NCBI RefSeq assembly: GCF_030848945.1
Contig: NZ_JANHAX010000001.1
Coordinates: 124,001-188,000, forward strand
DNA: 64,000 nt
Direction of reading: 5' to 3'
From: Marimonas arenosa
Lineage (GTDB): Bacteria > Pseudomonadota > Alphaproteobacteria > Rhodobacterales > Rhodobacteraceae
The notes beneath the pieces were generated by a model that saw only the letters and a list, made by a program, of their open reading frames with translations, had not been told where the DNA came from and ran no database searches. The position numbers and the translations under genes are program-made. Below, in pieces: positions 51,597-60,829 of this stretch; within the stretch, counting starts at the first letter, position 1; the number at the start of each line of letters is the position of its first letter.

Positions 51597-52607
51597 TCAG
51601 CCGCGACGCCGCCGCGTGCGGCGTTTCGGGGTCGTGTCTTCGCCGGTGCCATCGGCGGCCGAGGAAAACGGGCCGATCCGCGTGGTGATCTGATCGAGCG
51701 TCGGGCTCGGTCCTTTGGGCGTGTTTTCAAGCGCTTCGCGCATGGCCTTCAGGTGCTCGGGCATGGTGCCGCAGCAGCCGCCGATGATCCGTGCACCGCA
51801 ATCGCGGGCGAGCACAGCGTATTCGGCCATCAGCGCCGGCGTGCCGTCGTAATGGATGTGGCCGTCGTGGTATTTCGGGATGCCGGCGTTGCCCTTGGCG
51901 ATGATCGGGCGTTCGGACCCCTGCGCGACAAAGCCCAGCACGGTGCGCAACAGGTCCGAGGCGCCGACGCCGCAGTTTGCGCCGTAAGCCAGCGGCGGAT
52001 TGGGCAGTTTCTCGACCATCGTCACCATGTCCGAGGAGGTCACGCCCATCATCGTCCGTCCGGCGGTGTCGAAGCTCATGGTGCCACACCACGGCATATC
52101 GACCAGGGCGAAGGCTTCCGCCGCGGCCTTGTACTCTTCCGGCGCCGAGATGGTTTCGAGCCAGAGCACATCGGCGCCGCCCTCCTTCAGCCCCTCGGCC
52201 TGTTCGTGGAAGATTTCGACCGCCAGCTCGTGGGTCAGGTTTCCCATCGGGGCCATGATTTCGCCGGTGGGGCCGACCGAGCCGGCGACAACCACCATCC
52301 GGCCCGCGGCATCGGCGACCTCGCGGCCGATTTCGGCCGAGATGCGGGACAGCTCGCGCGCCCGTTTCTCGGCGCCGTGCAGTTTCAGCCGCGCGGCGTT
52401 GCCGCCGAAGGAGTTGGTGAGGAAGATGTCGGACCCGGCCTCGACCGCGTTGCGGTAGAGGGTGGCGATCCGGTCGGGATGATCGACATTCCACATCTCG
52501 GGCGCGTCGCCCGACGAGAGCCCCATGTTGAACAGGTTGGTGCCGGTGGCGCCGTCGGCCATCAGCCAGTCACGGGTGTCGAGCATCTGGGCAAGGGTGT
52601 TGGTCAT
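51597..52607 (-). CDS. bmt: Homocysteine S-methyltransferase (betaine-homocysteine methyltransferase family)
   Basis: 336 residues from the ATG at 52605-52607. It has the zinc-binding Cys residues of this family: C212 in YGANCG and C278/C279 in GGCCGT. The N-terminus DGATGTNLF binds homocysteine. It may transfer methyl from betaine, or serve as the homocysteine half of a split cobalamin-dependent methionine synthase with the corrinoid protein at 47086-47790. The C-terminus ends with a basic tail (KRRTRRRRG, 328-336) after an acidic linker. The frame upstream to 52727 has no family features. Confidence 0.88.
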   Translation of the reverse strand: MTNTLAQMLDTRDWLMADGATGTNLFNMGLSSGDAPEMWNVDHPDRIATLYRNAVEAGSDIFLTNSFGGNAARLKLHGAEKRARELSRISAEIGREVADAAGRMVVVAGSVGPTGEIMAPMGNLTHELAVEIFHEQAEGLKEGGADVLWLETISAPEEYKAAAEAFALVDMPWCGTMSFDTAGRTMMGVTSSDMVTMVEKLPNPPLAYGANCGVGASDLLRTVLGFVAQGSERPIIAKGNAGIPKYHDGHIHYDGTPALMAEYAVLARDCGARIIGGCCGTMPEHLKAMREALENTPKGPSPTLDQITTRIGPFSSAADGTGEDTTPKRRTRRRRG

Positions 52608-52923
52608 GGGGGCCGGATCTCTGAATCTACTGTGTCGCGTGTCCCTCTCATATCGGCGCCGCGGGTGCAATTCCGAAATCCTCAGCTTTTTCATGAGGCG
52701 GTGGAGTGGCGCATGGAGCGATGGCACCGGCCGCCATCGCCGGCAGCCCCCGGGGCCAACGCCGGGCGCGCCCGTTCAACGAGCACATCCGGAACCTGCC
52801 CCGCGTTTTGTTCGGCCGCCGCAGGACGGATCAGCGGGGCAGGGAGGCGTTTGTTCTTCGAGCAAACAAAAACGCGCCGTCCCGGTCAGGGCGGCGCGTT
52901 GTGCGAAAATGCTGGTCGGCCGG
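52608..52923 (-). other. 316-base gap between bmt start and DUF1476 stop
   Basis: It holds the leader of bmt (52608-52740) and the DUF1476 terminator (52864-52900). A segment near 52663-52680 resembles part of a SAM-II riboswitch, but the first stem does not form (see rejected items). No gene is supported in it. Confidence 0.5.
52864..52900 (-). terminator. Rho-independent terminator of the DUF1476 gene
   Basis: On the minus strand, AACGCGCCG and CGGCGCGTT form a stem with an inner CCC/GGG pair, followed by TTTTGTTTGC. It is 23 bases after the DUF1476 stop. Confidence 0.8.
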
Positions 52924-53241
52924 TCAGCCGGCTTCGTTCATCACCTGTTCCTTGGCTACCGGTGTCAGTTCCGCCAGCTTGGCGCGGATCGTGTCGGCAT
53001 CGGCGATGTCGCCGAGATCGGCGGCAACCTTGCGGATTACGTCCTCGTGGCCGGCTTCCTCGAAATCGGCCTTGACCACCTCCAGAGCATAGGCATTGGC
53101 CGCGTCGCCGGTCTTGCCCAGCAGCTCAGCCGCCCAGAGACCGAGAAGCTTGTTGGCCCGGTTTGTGGCCTTGAACTTCATTTCCTCGTCGTGGGCGTAT
53201 TTGTTTTCGAATGCGCTTTCGCGGTCGTCGAAGGTCGTCAT
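52924..53241 (-). CDS. DUF1476 protein, F1-ATPase zeta inhibitor family
   Basis: 105 residues from the ATG at 53239-53241. It matches the alphaproteobacterial zeta subunit: MTTFDDRESAFENKYAHDEE, FKATNRANKLLGLWAAELLG, and helical repeats to the C-terminus. In Paracoccus the protein inhibits ATP hydrolysis by the F1 motor. It is a monocistronic gene with its own terminator. The frame extends upstream to 53370 but lacks family sequence. Confidence 0.9.
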   Translation of the reverse strand: MTTFDDRESAFENKYAHDEEMKFKATNRANKLLGLWAAELLGKTGDAANAYALEVVKADFEEAGHEDVIRKVAADLGDIADADTIRAKLAELTPVAKEQVMNEAG

Positions 53242-53438
53242 TGGGCTTGTCTCCGCCGGGTGATTACGTTTGGTCCTGATATGCCCATCCGCAGGCCCAA
53301 GGGCAAGCCCCGTTTCGCCGGACGCGACAATGCTACCCGCCCGGCGCGCACGACATTGGCCCCTTTGCAAATTGGCCCCGTTGCAATAAGACGGCGCCAG
53401 GGACGGGACTCATCCCGGCCCAGATCCGAGGAGCCCCC

Positions 53439-54197
53439 ATGGCACGGCGTAAGAAGATATACGAAGGCAAGGCGAAAACCCTGTTCGAAGGTCCGGAACC
53501 CGGCACCATCGTTCAGTATTTCAAGGACGACGCCACCGCCTTCAACGCCGAAAAGCGCGACGTGATCGAGGGCAAGGGCGTGCTCAACAACATGCTCTCG
53601 GAATACTTCATGACCGGGCTCAACAATATCGGCGTGCCCAACCACTTCATCCGGCGGCTCAACATGCGCGAGCAGCTGGTGCGGGCCTGTGAGATCATCC
53701 CGCTCGAGGTGATCGTGCGCAACTTCGCCGCCGGCAGCCTCAGCAAGCGGCTGGGGATCGACGAGGGCACGCCGCTGCCACGGCCGATCATCGAATACTG
53801 CTACAAGGACGACAAGCTGGGTGATCCTTTGGTCGCCGAAGAACATATCGCCGCCTTCGGCTGGGCCAGCCAGCAGGACATGGACGACATCGTCAGCCTG
53901 GCGCTCAGGGTGAATGATTTCCTCAGCGGCGTGATGTATGGTGTCGGCATCAAGCTGATCGACTTCAAGATCGAGGTCGGCCGGGTTTACGATGGCGATT
54001 TCCAGCGCCTGATCGTGGCCGACGAGATCAGCCCGGACAGCTGCCGGCTTTGGGATATCGCCACCGGCCAGAAGCTCGACAAGGACGTGTTCCGCCGCGA
54101 TCTGGGGTCGTTGACCGACGCCTATTCGGAAGTGGCCAAGCGGCTGGGCGTCATGCCCAAGGGCGCGGTGCCGATGAAGCCGACGCTGATCAATTGA
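53439..54197 (+). CDS. purC: SAICAR synthetase
   Basis: 252 residues. Starts [17 protein letters not shown], with the phosphate-binding loop and later [11 protein letters not shown] and [12 protein letters not shown]. It joins CAIR with aspartate, the seventh step of purine synthesis. The gene starts 39 bases after a conserved G/C-rich leader, with GAGGAG at 53426-53431 upstream of the ATG. purS is next. Confidence 0.96.
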   Translation: MARRKKIYEGKAKTLFEGPEPGTIVQYFKDDATAFNAEKRDVIEGKGVLNNMLSEYFMTGLNNIGVPNHFIRRLNMREQLVRACEIIPLEVIVRNFAAGSLSKRLGIDEGTPLPRPIIEYCYKDDKLGDPLVAEEHIAAFGWASQQDMDDIVSLALRVNDFLSGVMYGVGIKLIDFKIEVGRVYDGDFQRLIVADEISPDSCRLWDIATGQKLDKDVFRRDLGSLTDAYSEVAKRLGVMPKGAVPMKPTLIN

Positions 54198-54228
54198 TCC
54201 GCTCGGTGCCCGTGGTGCGGGCGGAGTT

Positions 54229-54250
54229 GAGGATTTTAGGCAAGATGAAG
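54229..54250 (+). repeat. Degenerate copy of intergenic repeat family (copy D)
   Basis: GAGGATTTTAGGCAAGATGAAG, similar to the end of the copies at 41975 and 46108 (GGGATAT then GGCAAGAAGAAG). It lies in the purC-purS gap. Lacks the G-rich hairpin half. Confidence 0.45.
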
Positions 54251-54285
54251 CAGGGGCGCCTGCGCAGGAAATCGGGGGACGGGCG

Positions 54286-54513
54286 ATGAAAGCCAAGGTT
54301 TACGTGATGCTGAAACAGGGCGTGCTGGATCCGCAGGGCGAGGCGGTGAAACATGCGCTCGGCGCGCTCGGGTTCGACGGCGTGGAAGGCGTGCGCCAGG
54401 GCAAGGTGATCGAGCTCGATCTTGCCCCCGGCACCACCGAAGAAACCGTGAAAGAGATGTGCGAGAAGCTCTTGGCCAACACGGTGATCGAAAGCTACCG
54501 GATCGAGATCTGA
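54286..54513 (+). CDS. purS: Formylglycinamidine synthase subunit PurS
   Basis: 75 residues. Begins MKAKVYVMLKQGVLDPQGEAV and continues with VRQGKVIELDLAPG; this is the small PurS subunit that links PurQ and PurL. The last base of the stop codon is the first base of the next start (54513). Confidence 0.95.
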   Translation: MKAKVYVMLKQGVLDPQGEAVKHALGALGFDGVEGVRQGKVIELDLAPGTTEETVKEMCEKLLANTVIESYRIEI

Positions 54514-55010
54514 TGTTCCTGTTCAGCCAGCCCTTTCTCTGGACGGAGACGGCGGCGGGCGAGCGGATTGTGTCGTGGCGGGCCTGGGTGCTGCTTTGGG
54601 TGGTGCCGGCGCTGTTTGCCGTGGCGGCGCTGATCCTGCTGGCCGCGGCGTCATATCGGCAGCTCTCGACCGTTCCGGGCGAGGGCGAGGTGGTGCGGGT
54701 CTATGCCTGGGACGGTGAAACGATCTTCGATCGCGGCAGTATCAATTACAGCCCGGTGTTCCGCTATGAATTCGCGCCGGGCGACGTCACCGAGGCCACC
54801 AGCGGAATGTCGCACCCGGGGTGGAATTTCGAGATCGGCTCGCGCCACGCGATCCGCTACAATCCGAGGCGCAAGACCGACGTGGTGCTGCCCGGGGCGC
54901 ATAACTGGGCGCCGGCGGCGGTGATTGCCGCGCTCGCGCTGCTGACCGGGCTGCCGGCAATCTGGGGTCATCGCCGGTTGCGGCGCTGGCAACGGGGAGG
55001 AAAGCGATGA
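54513..55010 (+). CDS. DUF3592 membrane protein
   Basis: 165 residues. Two membrane segments (about 24-46 and 134-154) flank an outer beta-rich part with GEGEVVRVYAWDGETI, as in DUF3592 proteins. The start ATG overlaps the purS stop by one base and the alcohol dehydrogenase start overlaps its end by four, so it is in the same transcript. It has no apparent link to purine synthesis. Confidence 0.8.
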   Translation: MFLFSQPFLWTETAAGERIVSWRAWVLLWVVPALFAVAALILLAAASYRQLSTVPGEGEVVRVYAWDGETIFDRGSINYSPVFRYEFAPGDVTEATSGMSHPGWNFEIGSRHAIRYNPRRKTDVVLPGAHNWAPAAVIAALALLTGLPAIWGHRRLRRWQRGGKR

Positions 55011-56050
55011 AGGCAGCACAGCTTACCGGGTGGCGCAATCCGCTGGAGATTGTCGATCTGCCCGATCCGAGGCCGGGAAAGGGCGGCGTCGTGCTCCGGG
55101 TGCTGGCATGCGGGGTGTGCCGGTCGGATTGGCACGCCTGGGTCGGGGCCGACCCGGACGTGATCCTGCCACATGTGCCGGGCCACGAATTCTGCGGCGA
55201 GGTGGTGGCGGTGGGGCCGGGGGTGACGCGCTGGACCCCGGGCGACCGGGTGATCGCGCCTTTCATCCTGGCTTGCGGGGGGTGCCCCGACTGCGCCGCC
55301 GGCAACCAGACGATCTGCGCCCACCAACAGGTGCCGGGCTTCACCATTCCGGGCGCCTTCGCCGAGCTGATCGCGGTGCCGCATGCCGATCACAACCTGA
55401 CCGCGCTGCCCGAGGCCATTGCGCCGGCGCTGGCCGCCGGGCTGGGCTGCCGTGTCACCACGGCCTGGCACGCGTTGACGGGCCGGGCTGCACTGCGCGC
55501 CGGGGAATGGCTGGCGGTGTTCGGCGGCGGCGGCGTCGGCACCGCCGCGTTGCTGTTGGGCCGGGCGCTCGGCGCGCGGGTCGTGGTGGTCGACGTGGTG
55601 CCCGCGAAGCTGGACTACGCCCGGTCGCTCGGAGCCGATGCGGTGGTCAACGCCGCCGACACCGATGCCGCAGAGGCGGTACGCGAGATCACCGGCGGCG
55701 GGGCCGACCTCGCCGTGGAGGCGCTGGGTATCGAGACCAACGTGGTGGGGGCGCTGAACTCGCTGCGCAAGCTGGGGCGGATGGTGATGGTCGGCATGCC
55801 GGCCGGAGACCACGTGTCCATGCGCCTGCCGATGGATGCGGTCTATTCCGGCCAATTGGCGTTTTTCGGCACCCGCGGCATGCCGGCGTGGCGCTATCCC
55901 AGCCTTTTGTCCCTGATCGAGGGCGGGCTGGTTGATTTGTCGCCGCTGGTGACACGGCAGATCCGGCTGTCGGACGCGACACGGGAACTGGCCGCTTTCG
56001 ACGCGCCGGCGCCACCGGGGGTGGCGGTGATCACCGATTTCACGACGTAA
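55007..56050 (+). CDS. Zinc-dependent alcohol dehydrogenase family protein
   Basis: 347 residues, medium-chain dehydrogenase fold. Catalytic zinc ligands are C in GVCRSDWH and H/E in GHEFCG; the structural zinc Cys set is in CGGCPDCAAGNQTIC. The cofactor motif is FGGGGVGTAALLLG, preceded by the AGLGCRVTTAWHAL segment. Substrate not known. ATGA overlap with the DUF3592 gene shows coupling. Confidence 0.88.
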   Translation: MKAAQLTGWRNPLEIVDLPDPRPGKGGVVLRVLACGVCRSDWHAWVGADPDVILPHVPGHEFCGEVVAVGPGVTRWTPGDRVIAPFILACGGCPDCAAGNQTICAHQQVPGFTIPGAFAELIAVPHADHNLTALPEAIAPALAAGLGCRVTTAWHALTGRAALRAGEWLAVFGGGGVGTAALLLGRALGARVVVVDVVPAKLDYARSLGADAVVNAADTDAAEAVREITGGGADLAVEALGIETNVVGALNSLRKLGRMVMVGMPAGDHVSMRLPMDAVYSGQLAFFGTRGMPAWRYPSLLSLIEGGLVDLSPLVTRQIRLSDATRELAAFDAPAPPGVAVITDFTT

Positions 56051-56116
56051 CCAACGCACCCGGCGGCCGCCTGTTCCGGTCGGTCAACCGGGAGACCATA
56101 CAACGAGGATGTGATC

Positions 56117-56509
56117 ATGCGGCGGTATTCCGGCGGCTGCCTTTGCGGCAATGTGCGTATCACGGCGTCGGGGGAGCCCGACAGGGTGGGGCTGTGCCAT
56201 TGCCTGGATTGCCGCAAGCATCACGGCGCGCTGTTCCATGCTTCGGCGGTGTTTGCCGACAGCGCGGTGGAGATAGACGGCGACACGCGCGCCTATGCGG
56301 GACGCGAGTTCTGTCCGCGTTGCGGGTCTCCGGTCCTGGGCCGCAGCGGCGATGAGATCGAGGTCAATCTGGGCATACTCGATGCGCCGGATCAGTTCGT
56401 GCCGACCTACGAGCTCTGGACGATCCGGCGCGAGGCCTGGTTGCCACCGTTTCCGGGCGTCAAGAGGTATGCGCACGATCGCGACGCGACGGGGCGCTCG
56501 GAGCCGTAG
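56117..56509 (+). CDS. GFA family (glutathione-dependent formaldehyde-activating) protein
   Basis: 130 residues from ATG 56117, with GAGGA at 56105-56109 seven bases upstream. Zinc-type motifs: GGCLCGNVR (C8, C10), CHCLDCRK (C27, C29, C32) and FCPRCGSP. The name reflects an early Gfa paper; many family members do not act on formaldehyde. Proximity to a zinc alcohol dehydrogenase gene might hint at a formaldehyde or thiol adduct pathway, but this is an inference. Confidence 0.87.
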   Translation: MRRYSGGCLCGNVRITASGEPDRVGLCHCLDCRKHHGALFHASAVFADSAVEIDGDTRAYAGREFCPRCGSPVLGRSGDEIEVNLGILDAPDQFVPTYELWTIRREAWLPPFPGVKRYAHDRDATGRSEP

Positions 56510-56596
56510 GGCAAGGCGCGTCGGCAGGGTTGCCTTGGGGCGGGGCTGAGCCTATCAAGGCGCCACGGACCCGCCGCTGGACAAGGAGCAGATTCC

Positions 56597-57265
56597 ATGC
56601 ACGCCGCCGTCATCGTTTTCCCGGGATCGAACTGTGACCGCGACCTGGCCGTGGCCTTCGAGCATGCCGGCGCAAAGGTCTCGATGGTCTGGCACAAGGA
56701 TGCCGACCTGCCCGATGGCGTCGACGTGGTGGGCATTCCTGGCGGCTTTTCCTTCGGCGATTACCTGCGTTGCGGCGCGATCGCGGCCAATTCGCCGATC
56801 ACCCGCTCGGTGATCAACCATGTCGAACGCGGCGGCTATGCGCTCGGCATCTGCAATGGCTTCCAGGTGTTGACCGAGACCGGCCTGCTGCCCGGGGCGC
56901 TGCGGCGCAATGCCAATCTCAAGTTCCTCTGCAAGAGCGTAGATCTGCGGGTCGAGGACTGTGACACGCCCTATCTCAAGGGCTATGAGCCGGGCCAGGT
57001 GATTTCGATTCCGATCGCGCATCACGACGGCAACTACTTCGTGGACGACGACAAGCTGAAACAGTTGCGCGACGAAGGGCGGATCGCCTTCACCTATGTC
57101 GACAATCCCAACGGCTCGGTTGCCGACATTGCCGGGGTGGTCAGCCGCAACCGTCGGGTGCTGGGAATGATGCCGCATCCCGAACGCGCCGCCGAGCCAG
57201 CCCATGGCGGCACCGATGGCAAGGCGATGTTCGACGGGTTGCTGCGCGAGATGGCGCTGGCCTGA
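56597..57265 (+). CDS. purQ: Formylglycinamidine synthase subunit PurQ
   Basis: 222 residues. The glutaminase triad segments are present: nucleophile Cys in GICNGFQVL, and the His/Glu pair in MMPHPERA. The N-terminus AVIVFPGSNCDRD is typical. With PurS and PurL it makes FGAM. purL is not in the window. Twelve bases separate its stop from the convergent unknown gene. Confidence 0.96.
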   Translation: MHAAVIVFPGSNCDRDLAVAFEHAGAKVSMVWHKDADLPDGVDVVGIPGGFSFGDYLRCGAIAANSPITRSVINHVERGGYALGICNGFQVLTETGLLPGALRRNANLKFLCKSVDLRVEDCDTPYLKGYEPGQVISIPIAHHDGNYFVDDDKLKQLRDEGRIAFTYVDNPNGSVADIAGVVSRNRRVLGMMPHPERAAEPAHGGTDGKAMFDGLLREMALA

Positions 57266-57277
57266 GCCGGGCGCCGG

Positions 57278-58870
57278 TCAGCCCGGTTTCAGCAGCGCGT
57301 CCAGCTGGTCACGAACGTCATCATCAGGTTCGTCGCGGGTGGCCTGGCGCAGCAGCGGCACGGCATCGGGCGGCCAGTCGGATTTGTCCCACGCCGTCAG
57401 CGCCCGGACGGCCATATTGCGGTTGCGGATCACCGGGCTGCGCAAGGCGGCCCGGATCAGCGGCCATCCCTTGCCGGGAAAGCGCTGCAGCTCCTGAACG
57501 ATGAAATCGAGCGCCTGAAACCGATGCCAGTCCGGCCCGAGGCCGGTCAGCAGATCGGGCCCGGTGGCCAGCGCGTCGAGCGGCAGCCGGTCGATTGCGA
57601 GGTCAAGCACCCGGCCGATCCGGTCGGGGTCGTTGGTTTGCATCAGATCGTACCAGTGGTCCTGGGTGTCGGTCTCGCGCGCCTGGCGATCGAAGGCGAA
57701 GGGCCAGGGATCGATGCCGATCGCTGGCGCAAGTTTCTGAGCCATCCAGAACAGGCCGCCTTCGCCGTCACGCAGAGCGGTCAGCGTCAGATCGGCAAGC
57801 TCGCTGCGGGCGAGATAGGCCGCGGCATGGCGTTCGATGTCGGTGCTGTCAGTGGTGGACCAGACCGGCGGCGCGTCATCCGACGGCGCGGTGGTGCGGC
57901 GGGCGCAGCCAAGCAGGGCGACGGCGGCGAGGCCGCGGTCGAGCGTCGGCGGACGACCGGCAACAAGCTCCAGCCAGAGCCGGGCGGCAGCGGCGCCATC
58001 GGCGTAGTCGGCCATGTCTTCCGCCGGTCCGCCGGCGACGAGAGCGACGAAAATCCCCGCCGCACCGTCGAGCAGGGCGTCATCGGCTTCGGCGCCCGGC
58101 GCCGCAAGCTGGTCGAGCAGGCGGCCATCGGTGGCGGCGGTATAGGCCAGGTATTCGTCCATCACCGTGTTGCGGAAACCCTCGCGCACCAGCCAGTGGC
58201 GGAAGTCGGACCCGGCGTCGGCGGCCAGACGGGAGACCAGGTCGATCCGGCCCCAGCCCTCGACGGCGCGGGCAAGCGTTTCGAGCCGGTCCCGGGCAGT
58301 GTCTTCGGGCAGGGCGTTCGACACCGCCACGGCGGCGTATTTAGTGAATTCTTCGTGCCGGCCGAACAGCATGAAGAGCGGCTCGAACCTGTCGCTGTCG
58401 AGCATGCCCAGCATCGCGAGGGCGAATTTGACCGGTTCACGGTCGGGAGCCTGCCGTACGAGCCAGTCGAAAAACGCTGCAAACCGATCCGCCGGGGGCG
58501 GCTCGGCGCTGAGCTGCTCGATGGCCGGATCGACGATGGTGATCGCCCCGTCCAGAAGCAGGTCATAAAGCGTGGCGATCGCGCGCGCATCGGGCCGGCG
58601 CAGGACCGTGCGCAGCGCGTTGACCGCCGTGACCGCGTCAGTGACGTCATCGCTGCCGAAAAGATTGTCGAACGCGCCGGGAGCAAAGCGGAAGCTGCGG
58701 CCGGCATTGGCGGCCTCGGAGTCGGGAAGATCTTCGCGGTTCGGATCGACACCCCGGGCCTCGAGCGCCTTGAGATGATCATGAATCGACTGCCGGTCCG
58801 GCGCCCACGGGGCCGGAAAGTCGCCGGTTTGCCAGGTGCGACCGGAGATGAGAAAGGGAAGCAGGGCCAT
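57278..58870 (-). CDS. Unknown 530-residue protein, possibly HEAT-repeat-like
   Basis: 530 residues from ATG at 58868-58870 (the frame continues to 59215 across the divergent dctB). No signal peptide, membrane segment or known catalytic motif. The C-terminal half is helical with repeated aliphatic patterns (PLIRAALRSPVIRNRNMAVRAL), as in HEAT or ARM repeats. I do not recognise the family. It is convergent with purQ and divergent from dctB across about 150 bases. Confidence 0.6.
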   Translation of the reverse strand: MALLPFLISGRTWQTGDFPAPWAPDRQSIHDHLKALEARGVDPNREDLPDSEAANAGRSFRFAPGAFDNLFGSDDVTDAVTAVNALRTVLRRPDARAIATLYDLLLDGAITIVDPAIEQLSAEPPPADRFAAFFDWLVRQAPDREPVKFALAMLGMLDSDRFEPLFMLFGRHEEFTKYAAVAVSNALPEDTARDRLETLARAVEGWGRIDLVSRLAADAGSDFRHWLVREGFRNTVMDEYLAYTAATDGRLLDQLAAPGAEADDALLDGAAGIFVALVAGGPAEDMADYADGAAAARLWLELVAGRPPTLDRGLAAVALLGCARRTTAPSDDAPPVWSTTDSTDIERHAAAYLARSELADLTLTALRDGEGGLFWMAQKLAPAIGIDPWPFAFDRQARETDTQDHWYDLMQTNDPDRIGRVLDLAIDRLPLDALATGPDLLTGLGPDWHRFQALDFIVQELQRFPGKGWPLIRAALRSPVIRNRNMAVRALTAWDKSDWPPDAVPLLRQATRDEPDDDVRDQLDALLKPG

Positions 58871-59026
58871 GGCGTGACTTTGCCGGTCGCGGCACGGCGC
58901 CGCAAGCTTTGCGTGGTCGGCGGGAACCGGCTGAGCCAATGGTCGAATTGGCGGAATACCGGCGACGAGAAACCCTGTTGCCAGCCATTGCTTGAGCGCG
59001 TCCGCCGCAGGGCGTAGAAAGACGTC

Positions 59027-60796
59027 ATGGCACGTGCTGGAAAACCGATGCCGAGACGGCAGGAGCGCGCCCGCACCATCGGATGGCGGACGCGGCTGGC
59101 GCTGATCTTCCTGATCGTTATCGCCACGGTGACCGTGATCACGACCAACCGGTACCTGACCAACCGCTTCACCGAAACCACCCGCAACCGGGCCGAGCTG
59201 CGGCTGGCGCTGCATTCCGGCAACCTGATCAGCGAGCTCAGGCGCAATTCCATCGTGCCGCAGCTGCTGTCGCGCGACCCGGCGTTGATCGGGGCGCTGA
59301 ATTCAGGTGATTTCAGCCAGTCGACCCAGCGGCTTTTGTCGTTTGTCGAGGAAATCGGGGCGGCGTCGCTGATGCTGCTCGATTCCGACGGGCGCACCGT
59401 GGCGGCGACCGACCGCAACAGGATCGGCGAAAACCATCGGGCGCAACCCTATTTCGTCGACTCGTTGCGCTCGAACCAGACGGTGTTCACCGTGTCGGAG
59501 CGCGAGTCCGGCGGCTATCGCTTCACCTATGCCCGCAAGATCGACTGGCAGGCGGAAAACCTGGGCGTGATCGCCGTCGAGGTCGACCTCAACAAATTCG
59601 AACGCGCCTGGGCAGGGTTCTCGGCGGCAGTTCTGGTGACCGATTCGACCGGCAAGATCATCCTGGCGACCGAGCCGCGCTGGCGCGGGCTGACCGAGGC
59701 CGAGGCGTTGCATCGCGAGCCGGTGTCGAGCGCCATCGAGCGCGCCATCCGCGCCACCGCCGACTGGACCGCGCTGCCAGCCGATGCCTATGTCCAGGGC
59801 GAGGCGGTGATGCGGATCGAGGGGAAGGTCCCGTTTCGCGGCTGGCGCATCGCCAGCTTCACCACCTATGCCAGCGTGCGCGAGAGGGTAAACGGCGTGC
59901 TGGCGCTGGAGATCATGGGATTCGCCATCCTGCTGGCGTTGGCCTTCTATTTCCTCAGCCGCAAGACAGCGCTTCGAATGGCCTTGTTCCAGCGCGAATC
60001 GGCAGAACTTCGCGCACTGAACGAACGGCTCCAGCGGGAAATTGCCGAGCGTGAGAAGATGCAGGGCCAGCTTGAGGTTGCCGAGCAGACGTTGGCGCAA
60101 AGCTCGAAGCTGGCCGCTCTGGGGGAAATGTCTGCCGCTGTCAGCCACGAGCTCAACCAGCCGCTGGCGGCGATGAAAACCTATCTGGCCGGGGCCGGGC
60201 TGCTCTTGCGCCGCAACCGGCCCGACGAGGCACTGGCGAGCTTCGCCCGGATTGACGACCTGATCGAGCGGATGGGGGCGATCACCCGGCAGCTGAAGTC
60301 TTACGCGCGCAAAGGCGGTGAGTCTCTGGCCCCTGTAAATATGGGCGATGCGCTTGTTTCGGCGCTCAGCATGATGGAGCCGCAGCTCAAGCGCCGCAAG
60401 GTTCAGATCACCCGCGGCATCCCCGAGCGTCCGGTGATGGTGATGGGCGACCGGGTGCGGATCGAGCAGGTGATGGTCAACCTGCTGCGCAACGCCCTCG
60501 ACGCCACGCAGGGCGTGGACGACCCTCAGATCGACATCCTGTTGTCGGCGGGCGAAACGGCGACGCTGACGGTGCGCGACAACGGCCACGGGATCGAGGA
60601 TCTCGACACCCTGTTCGAGCCCTTCTACACCACCAAGCAGCCCGGCGAGGGCGTCGGCCTGGGGCTTGCGATTTCGTCGGGCATCGTCAACGACTTGGGC
60701 GGGCGGCTGACCGCGCGCAACGCGGCCGCCGGGGGGGCTGTATTTGAGATGCAGCTTCCTATTTTGGAAGAGGAAGAAACGCAGGCCGCGGAATAG
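59027..60796 (+). CDS. dctB: C4-dicarboxylate sensor kinase DctB-like
   Basis: 589 residues. Two membrane segments (about 20-40 and 288-310) flank a periplasmic Cache-type sensor with DRNRIGENHRAQPYFVDS. A coiled linker (ERLQREIAEREK) leads to HisKA with H374 in AVSHELNQPL, N box LLRNALDATQG, and the G box GEGVGLGLAI. DctB senses C4-dicarboxylates. dctD is directly downstream (33 bases). Confidence 0.9.
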   Translation: MARAGKPMPRRQERARTIGWRTRLALIFLIVIATVTVITTNRYLTNRFTETTRNRAELRLALHSGNLISELRRNSIVPQLLSRDPALIGALNSGDFSQSTQRLLSFVEEIGAASLMLLDSDGRTVAATDRNRIGENHRAQPYFVDSLRSNQTVFTVSERESGGYRFTYARKIDWQAENLGVIAVEVDLNKFERAWAGFSAAVLVTDSTGKIILATEPRWRGLTEAEALHREPVSSAIERAIRATADWTALPADAYVQGEAVMRIEGKVPFRGWRIASFTTYASVRERVNGVLALEIMGFAILLALAFYFLSRKTALRMALFQRESAELRALNERLQREIAEREKMQGQLEVAEQTLAQSSKLAALGEMSAAVSHELNQPLAAMKTYLAGAGLLLRRNRPDEALASFARIDDLIERMGAITRQLKSYARKGGESLAPVNMGDALVSALSMMEPQLKRRKVQITRGIPERPVMVMGDRVRIEQVMVNLLRNALDATQGVDDPQIDILLSAGETATLTVRDNGHGIEDLDTLFEPFYTTKQPGEGVGLGLAISSGIVNDLGGRLTARNAAAGGAVFEMQLPILEEEETQAAE

Positions 60797-60829
60797 GCCG
60801 GCGCAGAATTGGCATCGGAGGATAGCCCC

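Noticed and set aside
52640..52692. SAM-II riboswitch-like segment upstream of bmt
   Set aside because: On the minus strand GATTT and TTGC appear in the right order, but the flanking first stem does not pair, so no riboswitch is called. A covariance model search (RF00521) on 52608-52740 would settle it.
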